Shown piece after piece: positions 25,239 through 34,401 of a stretch of DNA of 64,000 bases. A program made the translations under genes and the position numbers. The notes below the pieces were generated by a model. The model was not told the DNA's origin. It saw only the letters and a list, made by a program, of their open reading frames with translations, and searched no databases. Position 1 is the first letter of the stretch, and every line of letters starts with the position of its first letter. This stretch comes from Paludibacter sp. UBA6032. Its GTDB lineage: Bacteria > Bacteroidota > Bacteroidia > Bacteroidales > Paludibacteraceae. The DNA lies in the NCBI GenBank assembly GCA_002427885.1, contig DIZI01000018.1, forward strand, positions 1 through 64,000, in the 5' to 3' direction.

Positions 25239-26732
25239 TTAATATCCTGTATTTTGAGTCAGATTTGGATTGGCATCTCGTTCTTTTTGCGGAACAGGAA
25301 ACAACAGATATTTTGAACTCATGTTTGATTTTCCAATCGAGTGCAAAAAGTCAATCCCGTATTGTCCACCGTTTACCCGAATCAGATCAAACCAGCGTTG
25401 TCCCTCAAAAGCGAGCTCCATACGACGTTCGTGCAGAATCTTCCCGCGGAGAGTAACCTGATCCAAACCCGTTACATTTAATAATCCGGCACGAACACGC
25501 ACTTTGTTTAGTGTGGCATTGGCATCCGTTGCCAGTAATTGTGCTTCGGCAGTTTTACCTGTTTCATTTAAAGCTTCGGCTTTCATTAACAGCACATCAG
25601 AATATCTCAGAACAGGAAAATCCATAGGACTATCACTGGTTGTAGGAACAGTTGATAGCGGTACCAAAAATTTGCGCAGATTATATCCTGTAGTTGAATA
25701 AGACTTTTGATATACTTTACCATCGAAGGTTGGACAACCATCATATAACACAGTGACATCTTTTCGTAAGTCGCCCGGTTCATAAGAATCGACAAATTCC
25801 TGAGTAGGTTGATCCCATCCATAAGCACCGGCAACCATATTAGAACCACGTGGACCGGTAAACGTACTCACCCATGAACCCTGATTTTCATTACTCCAAA
25901 AATCATAACCGCCTCCGCTAACATATTGAATCTCAAAAAGCGATTCTACTGAGTTTTTAGTATCCGGATTAAAATTGTCACCATAATTTGGGTTTAATGC
26001 ATAACCCAATGCTTTAACCGAATCACACAGATTGATTACCCGTTGATAGTTTCCAAGCGTTAGTTCCACCTTTGCCAGCATTCCTTCTGCCGAACCTTTT
26101 GATGCACGCCCCTGATCGACTGCAGAATATTGTTCCCGTTCGGGTAATAAAGTAATTGCAGTACTTAAATCAGATTCAATTTGTTTATACACTTCGGCTT
26201 TTGCCGTTCTGAAAGGACGCAGGTCACCGCCCGGTTCTACAGGTTGAAGGACTAAAGGCACATCACCAAAGAACTGAACTAAAATGAAATAATAGTGAGC
26301 ACGTAAGAAATAAGCTTCACCCAACACCCGGTTTTTCAGGTTCTCGCCGATAGTCATTCCCGGTACTTTTTGCAAAATAATATTACATCGTAAGATTCCG
26401 GGCCAGGGACCACGCCACATATCCAATACGCCCTGATTATCGGTGGATGTTACAAAGTTTGCTTCGTCCTGTGTTTCAATACCGTCGGTCCCTCCTCCGG
26501 CACCAACTATACTGTTGCCGGCCATAATATCGGTTGTCCACATACGCATATTGTAAAGTTTTGGCCATTGTAAGGGCTGATAAGCACCATTGATGGCACC
26601 GACAGCATCGGCTTCGGTTCTAAAGAAATTGGATGTATTGATGGTGTCTTCCGGAACTTTATCCAGAAAATCGCTACATGCGGTTAGAAGTGCAGCCACA
26701 ACTGCTATTGAAAGATATTTAATGAATTTCAT
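25239..26732 (-). CDS. SusD/RagB-family surface glycan-binding lipoprotein
   Basis: 497-aa outer-membrane lipoprotein (lipobox LLTAC, Cys19, followed by SDFLDKVPEDT), which forms the lid of a SusC porin. Family features are the N-terminal DAVGAINGAYQPL segment, TPR-like helices around AYFLRAHYYFILVQFFGDVPLV, and the C-terminal ILHERRMELAFEGQRWFDLIR motif. It lies 19 bp downstream of susC. Together with susC it defines the locus as a polysaccharide-utilization locus, and the GH66 enzyme points to dextran or another alpha-1,6-glucan. Confidence 0.96.
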   Translation of the reverse strand: MKFIKYLSIAVVAALLTACSDFLDKVPEDTINTSNFFRTEADAVGAINGAYQPLQWPKLYNMRMWTTDIMAGNSIVGAGGGTDGIETQDEANFVTSTDNQGVLDMWRGPWPGILRCNIILQKVPGMTIGENLKNRVLGEAYFLRAHYYFILVQFFGDVPLVLQPVEPGGDLRPFRTAKAEVYKQIESDLSTAITLLPEREQYSAVDQGRASKGSAEGMLAKVELTLGNYQRVINLCDSVKALGYALNPNYGDNFNPDTKNSVESLFEIQYVSGGGYDFWSNENQGSWVSTFTGPRGSNMVAGAYGWDQPTQEFVDSYEPGDLRKDVTVLYDGCPTFDGKVYQKSYSTTGYNLRKFLVPLSTVPTTSDSPMDFPVLRYSDVLLMKAEALNETGKTAEAQLLATDANATLNKVRVRAGLLNVTGLDQVTLRGKILHERRMELAFEGQRWFDLIRVNGGQYGIDFLHSIGKSNMSSKYLLFPVPQKERDANPNLTQNTGY

Positions 26733-26751
26733 ACTGTTTTGATTTTTAAGA

Positions 26752-29700
26752 TTAGATTCCTAAGTTAAAGCCAACACTGATGGTTCTGGTTACCGGATAC
26801 AAATTGTTATCAATGCCATTAGTTCCTATTTCGGGATCGAAGCCGCTGTATTTTGTAAGAGTAAACAGGTTTTGAGCAGTCAAATAGAAACGGGCAGTTG
26901 AAAGTTGCACTTTTTTAGTCAACGATGCAGGCAAAGTATAACCTAAAGTCACATTTTTGATTCTCAGGTACGAACCATCTTCCACATAACGGTCGGAAGG
27001 ACGTGTGTTTTTGTTTGGGTCATTAAATACCGATCTTGGCATGGTGTTGCTTGTTCCTTCTCCTGTCCATCTGTTTAATGTTGCATCTGTCTGGTTTTGT
27101 GCAACAGCCATGGCTTCGCTCCAAAATCGATTGGCATTTATAATCTTATTGCCGGCCACACCTTGCAGGAATATTGATAAATCAATTCCTTTGTAAGAGA
27201 AGGTATTGTTCATGGCAAAAATAAATGTCGGATTTGGATTGCCCAAATAGGTACGGTCTTTATCATCGATAACACCATCATTATTCAAATCCCTGAAGCG
27301 GATATCACCCGGAGATGTACGGTTGTTAGGATCATTACCCGGAACCTGCAAAGCGTGATTGTCAACTTCGGCCTGATTCTGGAAAATACCATCGGTTACA
27401 AATCCGTAGAATTCGTTAATTGGCAATCCTGCCTGAATTAAGGCAAGGTTTTGATTCAACCCGATACTCCCACTCGACATTGGTACTGTATCATTGATAC
27501 TTATCACTTTATTAACATTGAATGAAACATTGAAATTAGTATTCCATGCGAACGGACCGGTCAGGTTTTTAGTATTGACAGTCAACTCAATCCCTTTGTT
27601 TTCCATTTGCCCTGCATTGATAGATGGAACAAAAACATCGGAATAACCTGTAGAAACAGGAACTACCATGGGAACCAACATTTTATCAGTCTGTTTCAGA
27701 TAAGCATCCAATGTTACTTCAACGCGTTGATTGAACATTGTAGCATCTATACCGATATTTCCCTGTTTCTGATTTTCCCATTGAACAAAGGGGTTTGGCA
27801 TCACGGTCGGTACTATGGCCGAAACAACCGTGTTGTTAAAGTTGTATTTAACTGTATTCAATTGGGATGCAAATGAGTAGTTTCCTATGCTTTGGTTTCC
27901 GGTTTCACCGAATCCGGCACGGATTTTCAAATCATTTACAAAAGTGATTGATTTAAAGAAATCTTCCTCGGAAATGCGCCAGGCTACTGAAGCCGATGGG
28001 AACAATCCATATTTATTTTTAGTACCGAAACGGGAAGAACCATCCTGACGGAGTGTGGCAGTAAACAAATATTTATCTGCATAAGCATAATTCACGCGCC
28101 CCATGTAAGAAAATGTCGACCAACTTGCAGTACTCCCTCCAACTGTAGGAAGCAGAATGCCATTACTCAGTTGTTGAGTAGCATCGCTGGCAAAACTCTG
28201 AATAGAGCCGTTCATAAAATCGTACTTATTTTCCTGCGCACTGGTACCGGCCATCAATCCCACTTTATGTTTACCAAATGTTTTATCGTAAGTAATTGTA
28301 TTGTCCCACAACCATGTGAGGTTTTTATTGTATTGTTCACCTAAATAAGATTGAAGCTGAACACTGGTGTCCCAGGCACGTTCGGGCGACCATGTACGTG
28401 AATCCCAAAAATTAGCCTGCAATCCAAAGGTGGATTTAAACTTCAACTCTTTCATTATTTGTATTTCTGCATAGATGTTACCCATCAGGTTATATCCATT
28501 TGTAGAATTATCCACCGTTTTGGCAGCACCAATCGGGTTGACAATATCACCGGAATACAAGGAACGGCCAACAGGTCCCGTATACGTACCATCAGCATGA
28601 TAAATAGCTTGTGTTGGCAATGCCAACATAGCATTCCTTATGTTGTAGTCACCGTTCGTTTTGATGTCGTGGTTCAACAGAAGGCTGTTTCCGAACTTCA
28701 GAAACGAGGTGATTTTACTGTCGGTATTCAACTGAAAAGAAAATTTTTTATAACCGGTATTGATAACGATACCATCCTGGCTGAAATAATTTCCGGAAAC
28801 ATATATATTTGTTTTATCCGTACCACCCGAGTAGTTCAACGAATAGTTTTGCATGGGAGCCGTGCGGAAAAATGCATCTAACCAATCGGTACCAACATCC
28901 TGGCTGGCAGGGTCGGCAAAGGCCGGATTCTGAATTTGTCCTCCATTGGCCAGCATCTCGTTGTGCAACGAGGCAAACTGAGAGGCATTCAGCATCTTTA
29001 CTTTATTGGTGGCATTCTGAACACCGTACGAATAGTTGAAGTTGATATGTGAAGTCCCATTACCTCCATGTTTGGTGGTAACAATGATAACACCATTTGC
29101 TCCCCGCGAACCGTAAATAGCCGTGGCGGAAGCATCTTTCAATACCTGAATGGATTCCACATCATCCATATTCATCTGATTCAAACCTCCATCAATCGGC
29201 AAACCGTCGATAACCACCAACGGATTAGCATCATTAATAGTCCCTGTACCCCGAATGCGAAAAGTAGCATCGGTACCGGGAGTTCCGGACGAAATAACCT
29301 GAACTCCTGCAGCACGTCCCTCCAAAGCATCGCTCAGGCTTGGAACAGGCAAAGATTTGAGATCGGAACTCTTAATGGTTGCGACTGAACCGGTGAGGTC
29401 CTTTTTACGTTGGGTACCATAACCCACTACCACCACTTCGTCTAAAGATTTGGAACTTTCGGTTAGTTCAATTCGAAGTATTTGTCCGGTTGGAGTAACT
29501 TCTTTTGTATCATAGCCAATGTATGAAATGGATAATACAGCATTGTTTACAGACTCACCGGGAATAGAAAACTTCCCATTGACGTCCGTAATCGTACCGG
29601 TTTGAGTACCTTTTATTATAACATTTACTCCGATCAGCGGCTCCCCATTGGCATCGACAATAATGCCGGAGATAGTTTTGGATGTAGTTTGTGCAACTAC

Positions 29701-29772
29701 ATGAGGCAAGACAAATAGCATGCTGCAAAACATCAGCAAGCTAAAGAGGCTTTTGTTGAAATTTACCATCAT
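26752..29772 (-). CDS. SusC/RagA-family TonB-linked outer-membrane porter
   Basis: 1006-aa TonB-dependent transporter that imports oligosaccharides with SusD. Order of parts: signal peptide ending PHVVAQ, a carboxypeptidase-D regulatory-like domain (about 32-112, TISGIIVDANGEPLIGVNVIIKG in pieces), the DEVVVVGYGTQRKKDLTGSV signature, a plug domain with RIRGTGTINDANPLVVIDGLP and ATAIYGSRGANGVIIVTTK, then a 22-strand barrel ending in YPVTRTISVGFNLGI. There is no N-terminal STN domain, so it is unlikely to signal through an anti-sigma factor; regulation by the SusR-like protein upstream fits better. It is the first gene of a susC-susD-susE/F-like operon. Confidence 0.97.
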   Translation of the reverse strand: MMVNFNKSLFSLLMFCSMLFVLPHVVAQTTSKTISGIIVDANGEPLIGVNVIIKGTQTGTITDVNGKFSIPGESVNNAVLSISYIGYDTKEVTPTGQILRIELTESSKSLDEVVVVGYGTQRKKDLTGSVATIKSSDLKSLPVPSLSDALEGRAAGVQVISSGTPGTDATFRIRGTGTINDANPLVVIDGLPIDGGLNQMNMDDVESIQVLKDASATAIYGSRGANGVIIVTTKHGGNGTSHINFNYSYGVQNATNKVKMLNASQFASLHNEMLANGGQIQNPAFADPASQDVGTDWLDAFFRTAPMQNYSLNYSGGTDKTNIYVSGNYFSQDGIVINTGYKKFSFQLNTDSKITSFLKFGNSLLLNHDIKTNGDYNIRNAMLALPTQAIYHADGTYTGPVGRSLYSGDIVNPIGAAKTVDNSTNGYNLMGNIYAEIQIMKELKFKSTFGLQANFWDSRTWSPERAWDTSVQLQSYLGEQYNKNLTWLWDNTITYDKTFGKHKVGLMAGTSAQENKYDFMNGSIQSFASDATQQLSNGILLPTVGGSTASWSTFSYMGRVNYAYADKYLFTATLRQDGSSRFGTKNKYGLFPSASVAWRISEEDFFKSITFVNDLKIRAGFGETGNQSIGNYSFASQLNTVKYNFNNTVVSAIVPTVMPNPFVQWENQKQGNIGIDATMFNQRVEVTLDAYLKQTDKMLVPMVVPVSTGYSDVFVPSINAGQMENKGIELTVNTKNLTGPFAWNTNFNVSFNVNKVISINDTVPMSSGSIGLNQNLALIQAGLPINEFYGFVTDGIFQNQAEVDNHALQVPGNDPNNRTSPGDIRFRDLNNDGVIDDKDRTYLGNPNPTFIFAMNNTFSYKGIDLSIFLQGVAGNKIINANRFWSEAMAVAQNQTDATLNRWTGEGTSNTMPRSVFNDPNKNTRPSDRYVEDGSYLRIKNVTLGYTLPASLTKKVQLSTARFYLTAQNLFTLTKYSGFDPEIGTNGIDNNLYPVTRTISVGFNLGI

Positions 29773-30076
29773 TTTTTTATTTAAGGTTGTTTTTTATTAC
29801 TTGTTGTCTCAAATCAGGTTATCAATAAACTTATATGCATCTTGGTTTGATTGAAATTTCGACTTTCGACAATGCAAATATAGATTCATTCAACTCCAAT
29901 GATTCGTGCTGAAAATAAATTGTAGTGAAAACAGTGGGCCAAACAATCTACTTATCTTACAAACAAGTTATTGCGATATTTTTGATCAAAAAAAATGTAG
30001 TGGGTTTGGAGTAAAAAAAGAAGTAGTAAAAGGTATATTAGCTTTGAAGACATCAAAAAAAACAATGTTTGGGTTC
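29773..30076. other. Intergenic region, susC leader and SusR-like 3' end
   Basis: 304 bp carrying the presumed susC promoter and 5' leader. A plus-strand open frame running into the regulator gene is a shadow. No terminator hairpin is evident after the regulator. Confidence 0.5.
29875..29882 (-). promoter_or_regulatory. -7 element upstream of susC
   Basis: TATATTTG on the minus strand, about 103 bases before the susC start. No good TTTG sits at 19-21 bases upstream, as would be expected for a promoter that needs the SusR-like activator. The leader of about 95 nt contains no obvious hairpin. Confidence 0.45.
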
Positions 30077-31720
30077 TTATTTTCCGGCACCGATTCGCAT
30101 TACACTCGATTCAAATTCATCCCGTGCCCCGGCAGCCTTGTTGCGGAGTTTTGTCCGGTAATTGTAAATGGTAGACAACGAGTACCTTAAGAAATGGGAT
30201 ATTTTTACGCTGTCGGATATTCCCAACCGAATCAAAGCAAATATCCGTAGTTCTGTGTTTAGAAGTTCTCCCTGTTTAAGCTGTGTTTCTTCATCGTCCA
30301 CCAATAAAGCGGTAAACTCTTCAACGAAAGTGGGGAACAATTGCAGAAAAGTGCTGTCGAAGTTAGTATAAAACTCTTTCAGCTCATCTTCAATAAACTG
30401 TTTAGATTTAATAGCATGCAACAAATCTTCCATTTTTCCCGCAGCAGCAGTTTTATTCAGTAACCGGCGGTAATCGTCCAGTTTATCAATATATACCGAA
30501 CATTGATCCATATAACGGCCTATATATTCCTCTTTGATAAGGTTAGCTTCCAGCAGCGTGTCGTTTGTGTTTTTCAGTTGATGGTTGGTGCCAGACAATT
30601 CATGATTCAGATTATTTAATTGCTCATTAGCCAGACTAAGTTCTTTCCGGGCAACGGATAATTTCCTCATTTGCCTGTAAACAAAGAAAATAGCAATCAA
30701 TAAGAATATTGTCAGCACACTGATACTAATCAAAGATATCATCATTTGATTCTGACGGGCTTCCGTCTGCAGTTGATACGCCTTATCTATAATGGGCAAC
30801 ATTTGCGAAATTTCGTATGTTCTCAGACGTGCATTACAATAAAGCGCATCTTCCAACGATCGTTTGATATATTTATACGCTCTGTCTACATCCCCGTCTT
30901 CGTAAAGCAGAAAAGCCAGATTGCGCAACGAAATGTATTCTTTTGTGGCCGATTGCAAATCATAAATCGCAGATATTGCTAACCAGCGTTTCTGAAGCAT
31001 CCGTTCATTTTTGCCCTGATAAGCTTCCGCGATGCTGTAAGCTATAATGGCTTTGGTATGAATGTCGTTTTTTATAGTAGGGTAATAATTCAATAAAAGC
31101 GTCAGTGCATCGTTGAATTGATTATTTACAATCAACTGGTCGGACCTGACCATAACATGCGTACCGGAATTTGGAGGATTTACAACCAAAAGAGAGTCGC
31201 GATAAGCTGCAGTAATGGTTTCATATCGTTTTTTTTCCTGACTCGATATGGTATAATCACCCATAAAACCGTAGATCGTTCTGTAAATATGGAAATAATA
31301 GGCTTTTAAATCCGGAAATTCTTTGATATTTATTGTTCCCAGTATGTCCATGGCTTCCTTATACATGCCGGTTATTCCCATAATGGATGCTAAATTTAAC
31401 CGGGCCTCTATCAGATTCCGGTTGCTGCTCATTTTCTCAGCAATTTGTAGTTTCTTACGGGCATAAGTCAACGCAGAGTCCGATTTATACGACCTGTATT
31501 CATCATAAAGCTGTCCGCAAATATCGTAACGTTGCTGATCGGTGGACGTAAAGTTGAGCAGGTCTTTCAGCTTATTCAGCTTTTCCTCTTTCAGGTTTGA
31601 GTATACCTGATAATTTTCCACGGTTTTGTCCAAGACACGCAATAATGAATCCATTTCACTCTTTCCAAAAAGGAACAGCGGGAACAGTGTACAAATTATT
31701 ATTCCGAAAACTCTTCTCAT
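30077..31720 (-). CDS. SusR-like membrane-bound PUL regulator (DUF6377 type)
   Basis: 547-aa protein that probably senses the imported sugar in the periplasm and activates the sus genes. Order: signal or anchor segment (GIIICTLFPLFLFGK), a periplasmic helical TPR-like region (about 30-315), a transmembrane helix (near 328-350, LISISVLTIFLLIAIFFVY), a coiled coil with SLANEQLNNLNHEL, and a cytoplasmic C terminus with a LuxR/HTH-like segment RLGISDSVKISHFLRYSLSTIYNYRTKLR. The ATG at 31720 is preferred over an upstream frame opening at 31816: a -7 element lies at 31741-31748, and the longer start would run into the ABC-F gene. Confidence 0.85.
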   Translation of the reverse strand: MRRVFGIIICTLFPLFLFGKSEMDSLLRVLDKTVENYQVYSNLKEEKLNKLKDLLNFTSTDQQRYDICGQLYDEYRSYKSDSALTYARKKLQIAEKMSSNRNLIEARLNLASIMGITGMYKEAMDILGTINIKEFPDLKAYYFHIYRTIYGFMGDYTISSQEKKRYETITAAYRDSLLVVNPPNSGTHVMVRSDQLIVNNQFNDALTLLLNYYPTIKNDIHTKAIIAYSIAEAYQGKNERMLQKRWLAISAIYDLQSATKEYISLRNLAFLLYEDGDVDRAYKYIKRSLEDALYCNARLRTYEISQMLPIIDKAYQLQTEARQNQMMISLISISVLTIFLLIAIFFVYRQMRKLSVARKELSLANEQLNNLNHELSGTNHQLKNTNDTLLEANLIKEEYIGRYMDQCSVYIDKLDDYRRLLNKTAAAGKMEDLLHAIKSKQFIEDELKEFYTNFDSTFLQLFPTFVEEFTALLVDDEETQLKQGELLNTELRIFALIRLGISDSVKISHFLRYSLSTIYNYRTKLRNKAAGARDEFESSVMRIGAGK

Positions 31721-31740
31721 TACGGTGTTTATTAGTTCCG

Positions 31741-31748
31741 CAAATATA
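31741..31748 (-). promoter_or_regulatory. -7 element for the SusR-like regulator
   Basis: TATATTTG on the minus strand, 20 bases upstream of the ATG at 31720. It supports that start over the ORF-maximal one. Confidence 0.5.
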
Positions 31749-31802
31749 ATGGAAATTTCTGTTTTTTCAGAAACCTGGCTAAAATTTCCGAAGGACCGGG
31801 TT

Positions 31803-33431
31803 TTATCCCAGTTCATTCAAATTTTCCATTTTCTTTTTATCGAGGAATTCATAAATACCACCCAGATGTTCACGAATCTTTTTATTGCCAATTTCATATA
31901 CTTTGGTAACCAGCCCATCCAGAAACTCACGGTCGTGTGAAACAATGATGGCGGTACCATCATAAGCCTTGATAGCATCTTTCAACACCTCTTTCGAAGG
32001 AATATCCAGGTGATTGGTCGGTTCATCCAATATCAGCAGACTAACCGGCTCCAACAGCAAACGAATCATTGCCAGACGGCTGCGTTCTCCTCCCGAAAGC
32101 ACTTTTACCTTTTTATCGGAGGCCTCTCCGCCAAACATAAAAGCACCTAAAATATCACGCAAGCGGGTTCGAATATCTCCCACTGCAACAGCATCAACTG
32201 TTTCGAAAACAGTCAGATTTTCATCCAACAGGGACGGCTGGTTTTGTGCAAAATATCCTATTTTTACATTAAATCCCAGTTTCAGCACTCCCGTGTATGG
32301 TATTTCCTCCAAAATACACTTTATCAGCGTACTTTTTCCTTCACCGTTCTTACCTACAAAAGCAACTTTCTCACCCCGGTTGATAATCATTCCGATTTTA
32401 TCAAGCACCACATGGTCATCGTAAACTTTGGATAAATTTTCTATTTCCACGGGTATAGCACCCGAACGGGGAGCCGGAGGAAATTTAAGATGAAGTCGTG
32501 AAGTATCTTCCAGATCGACTTCCAGCCGCTCAATTTTATTCAGCGCTTTTATTCGTGACTGAACCTGTACGGCTTTGGTGGCTTTACTACGGAAACGATC
32601 AATAAAATCTTCCGTTTCCTGTATCATTTTTTGTTGGTTTTCGAATGCACGCACCTGCTGATCATGTCTTTCCTGACGAAGTTGCAGGTATTTGGAATAA
32701 TTTACATCGTAATCGTAGATTCGTCCGAGGGAAATTTCAATTGTCCGGTTTGTTACCCCATCCATAAAAACCTTGTCATGTGAAACCAACAGGATAGCAC
32801 TTGCTGTAGTGGCCAGAAAACTCTCAAGCCATTGAATTGATTCAATATCCAGGTGATTGGTAGGTTCATCCAGCAGCAATATGTCGGGAGTCTGCAGTAG
32901 TATTTTTGCCAACTCAATACGCATACGCCATCCTCCACTAAATTCGGAACATGGTCTATCGAAATCACTTCGGAGAAATCCCAACCCGAGCAATGTCTTT
33001 TCTATTTCCGCGTAAAAGTTTCCGCTATTAATTATTTGCATCTGTTCGTAAGAATTGCTCAGCTTATCAATAATCTGGGCATATTCTTCGCTTTCATAAT
33101 CCGGTCGCTCCGTGAGTAGCGTGGTTAACCGGTCAATCTCATTCTGCAATTTAATAATATGATCAAATGCTTTCTCGGTCTCCTGCATCACGGTGGTACC
33201 CTCGTTGTGAATCATGTGCTGGGGCAAATAACCGACAGTTAAATCGGGAGAGGCAATGATACTTCCATGTGAGGGCTGTTCATCACCGGCTATTAATTTT
33301 ATTAGTGTGGATTTTCCCGCACCATTGCGACCGACTAACGCAATCTTGTCTTTCGGGTTTATAAGAAATCCTATATTGTCTAATAATCGTCTTCCGCCAA
33401 ATTCTACTGTAAGTTGTTCTATTGAAATCAT
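31803..33431 (-). CDS. ABC-F family ATP-binding protein
   Basis: 542-aa cytoplasmic protein with two ABC ATPase cassettes and no membrane domain, so an ABC-F translation factor rather than a transporter. Cassette 1 has GRNGAGKSTL near residue 36, the signature SGGWRMRIELAK near 165 and LLLDEPTNHLD. Cassette 2 has GKNGEGKSTLI near 355, LSGGERSRLAMIR and LILDEPTNHLD. The interdomain linker (about 240-320) is charged and helical. ABC-F proteins act at the ribosomal E site; some give antibiotic resistance, but the length and lack of extended tails fit a housekeeping type (Uup/EttA/YbiT-like). Confidence 0.93.
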   Translation of the reverse strand: MISIEQLTVEFGGRRLLDNIGFLINPKDKIALVGRNGAGKSTLIKLIAGDEQPSHGSIIASPDLTVGYLPQHMIHNEGTTVMQETEKAFDHIIKLQNEIDRLTTLLTERPDYESEEYAQIIDKLSNSYEQMQIINSGNFYAEIEKTLLGLGFLRSDFDRPCSEFSGGWRMRIELAKILLQTPDILLLDEPTNHLDIESIQWLESFLATTASAILLVSHDKVFMDGVTNRTIEISLGRIYDYDVNYSKYLQLRQERHDQQVRAFENQQKMIQETEDFIDRFRSKATKAVQVQSRIKALNKIERLEVDLEDTSRLHLKFPPAPRSGAIPVEIENLSKVYDDHVVLDKIGMIINRGEKVAFVGKNGEGKSTLIKCILEEIPYTGVLKLGFNVKIGYFAQNQPSLLDENLTVFETVDAVAVGDIRTRLRDILGAFMFGGEASDKKVKVLSGGERSRLAMIRLLLEPVSLLILDEPTNHLDIPSKEVLKDAIKAYDGTAIIVSHDREFLDGLVTKVYEIGNKKIREHLGGIYEFLDKKKMENLNELG

Positions 33432-33664
33432 TCTTATTCTTTTTTGAGCAATACCAGGCTCTTTATTTGTTTTTATTATCGTTGTTCAGCAATCTTTTCT
33501 TATCATTCTCCAACATCTTTTCTTTAATCCTTCACAGTCAATTTTATCAATCGTAGATATATTCAGTCAGGCAAATAACGGATCAGCTTTAGCATTTTAT
33601 AAAAAAAAACTTCTGTTATCTTTCGACAACAGAAGTTCTTTTTATGTTTTCAAAAAAACTGAAT
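33432..33664. other. Spacer with terminator of the RRM gene
   Basis: About 230 bp with no gene. It contains the hairpin at 33608-33636. No consensus promoter is clear for the ABC-F gene. Confidence 0.5.
33608..33636 (-). terminator. Terminator of the RRM protein gene
   Basis: AACTTCTGTT / AACAGAAGTT stem, followed on the minus strand by a run of nine T. Confidence 0.88.
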
Positions 33665-33910
33665 TTAGTTTTTTGGTAATGCTTCTTTAACAACCATTGG
33701 GCGGCCATCAAATTCAGCTCCGTTTAATTCAGAAATGACTTTCTTTGCAGCTTCATCATCTTTCATTTCAACAAATGCAAAACCTTTTGATCTGCGTGTT
33801 TCGCGATCCATAATCAATTTGCACGAATCTACCTGACCATATTCTGCAATTGCTTCCTGAAGGTCGTTTTCTCTAACATTGTAACTTAAGTTACCTACGT
33901 AAATGTTCAT
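33665..33910 (-). CDS. RRM-domain RNA-binding protein
   Basis: 81-aa single RNA-recognition-motif protein. RNP2 is MNIYVGNLSY at residues 1-10 and RNP1 is KGFAFVEM near 43-50. The beta-alpha-beta-beta-alpha-beta order is complete and only a short basic tail remains. Such small RRM proteins are abundant in Bacteroidota and cyanobacteria; in Bacteroides they are thought to act as global post-transcriptional regulators in a phylum lacking Hfq-type control in many members. The specific RNA targets are unknown. A consensus promoter and strong terminator make it a monocistronic, probably highly expressed gene. Confidence 0.95.
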   Translation of the reverse strand: MNIYVGNLSYNVRENDLQEAIAEYGQVDSCKLIMDRETRRSKGFAFVEMKDDEAAKKVISELNGAEFDGRPMVVKEALPKN

Positions 33911-34029
33911 ATATATAATTTATTAATTGTGATAAAAGAGAAAGTAGAATAACGAAGGTATGACAAATTCTAATCAAAAAATAGTAGATGTAAATAAACA
34001 AACGAAAGAATACATTATCTTTTCGGGTA

Positions 34030-34059
34030 CAAAGGTACACTATTTATTTGGGTTTACAA
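34030..34059 (-). promoter_or_regulatory. Promoter of the RRM protein gene
   Basis: Minus strand TTG (34057-34059), 19 bases, TACCTTTG (34030-34037): a full match to the Bacteroidota promoter. The transcript would have a leader of about 110 nt. Confidence 0.7.
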
Positions 34060-34134
34060 TTTTTTATGTTTAAAGACAAGTATATTGAGTAGAAAAACAA
34101 AAAAGTAGTTTCTAAAAGTGATTGGTAATCTCCA

Positions 34135-34168
34135 CAAAAAGAGGACATCTTAAAAAGACATCCTCTTT
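34135..34168 (-). terminator. Terminator of tRNA-Gly
   Basis: On the minus strand AAAGAGGATGTC / GATGTCCTCTTT form a 12-bp stem with two G-U pairs, followed by TTTTTGTG. It starts right after the encoded CCA of the tRNA. Confidence 0.85.
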
Positions 34169-34243
34169 GGAGCGGCAAGCGAGACTCGAACTCGTGACCC
34201 TCAGCTTGGGAAGCTGATGCTCTACCAACTGAGCTACTGCCGC
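34168..34243 (-). tRNA. tRNA-Gly (CCC)
   Basis: Complete cloverleaf: acceptor GCGGCAG/TTGCCGC, D stem GCTC/GAGC, anticodon stem TCAGC/GCTGA with loop TTCCCAA (anticodon CCC), and T loop TTCGAGT. It reads GGG codons. Unlike the tRNA-Val copies, CCA is encoded (34168-34170). Confidence 0.96.
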
Positions 34244-34273
34244 ATGTTGAAACTACTATTGAGTTTCGGACTG

Positions 34274-34304
34274 CAAATGTAAGGCAATTTTTTATAAATA
34301 CAAA
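34274..34304 (-). promoter_or_regulatory. Promoter of tRNA-Gly
   Basis: Minus-strand TTTG (34301-34304), exactly 19 bases, then TACATTTG (34274-34281), about 30 bases before the tRNA. This is the clearest consensus promoter in the window. Confidence 0.78.
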
Positions 34305-34401
34305 TGAGTAAGCCGGGTTTTTATTCTCAATTCCACGAAATATTTATTCGGCAGGCGATATTTAAAATAACCGGCATCTAATCTTCAAGGGAGGAAAAGT
34401 G

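Noticed and set aside
29906..30190. 94-codon frame on the plus strand in the susC leader
   Set aside because: It runs antisense into the SusR-like gene and has no known domain.
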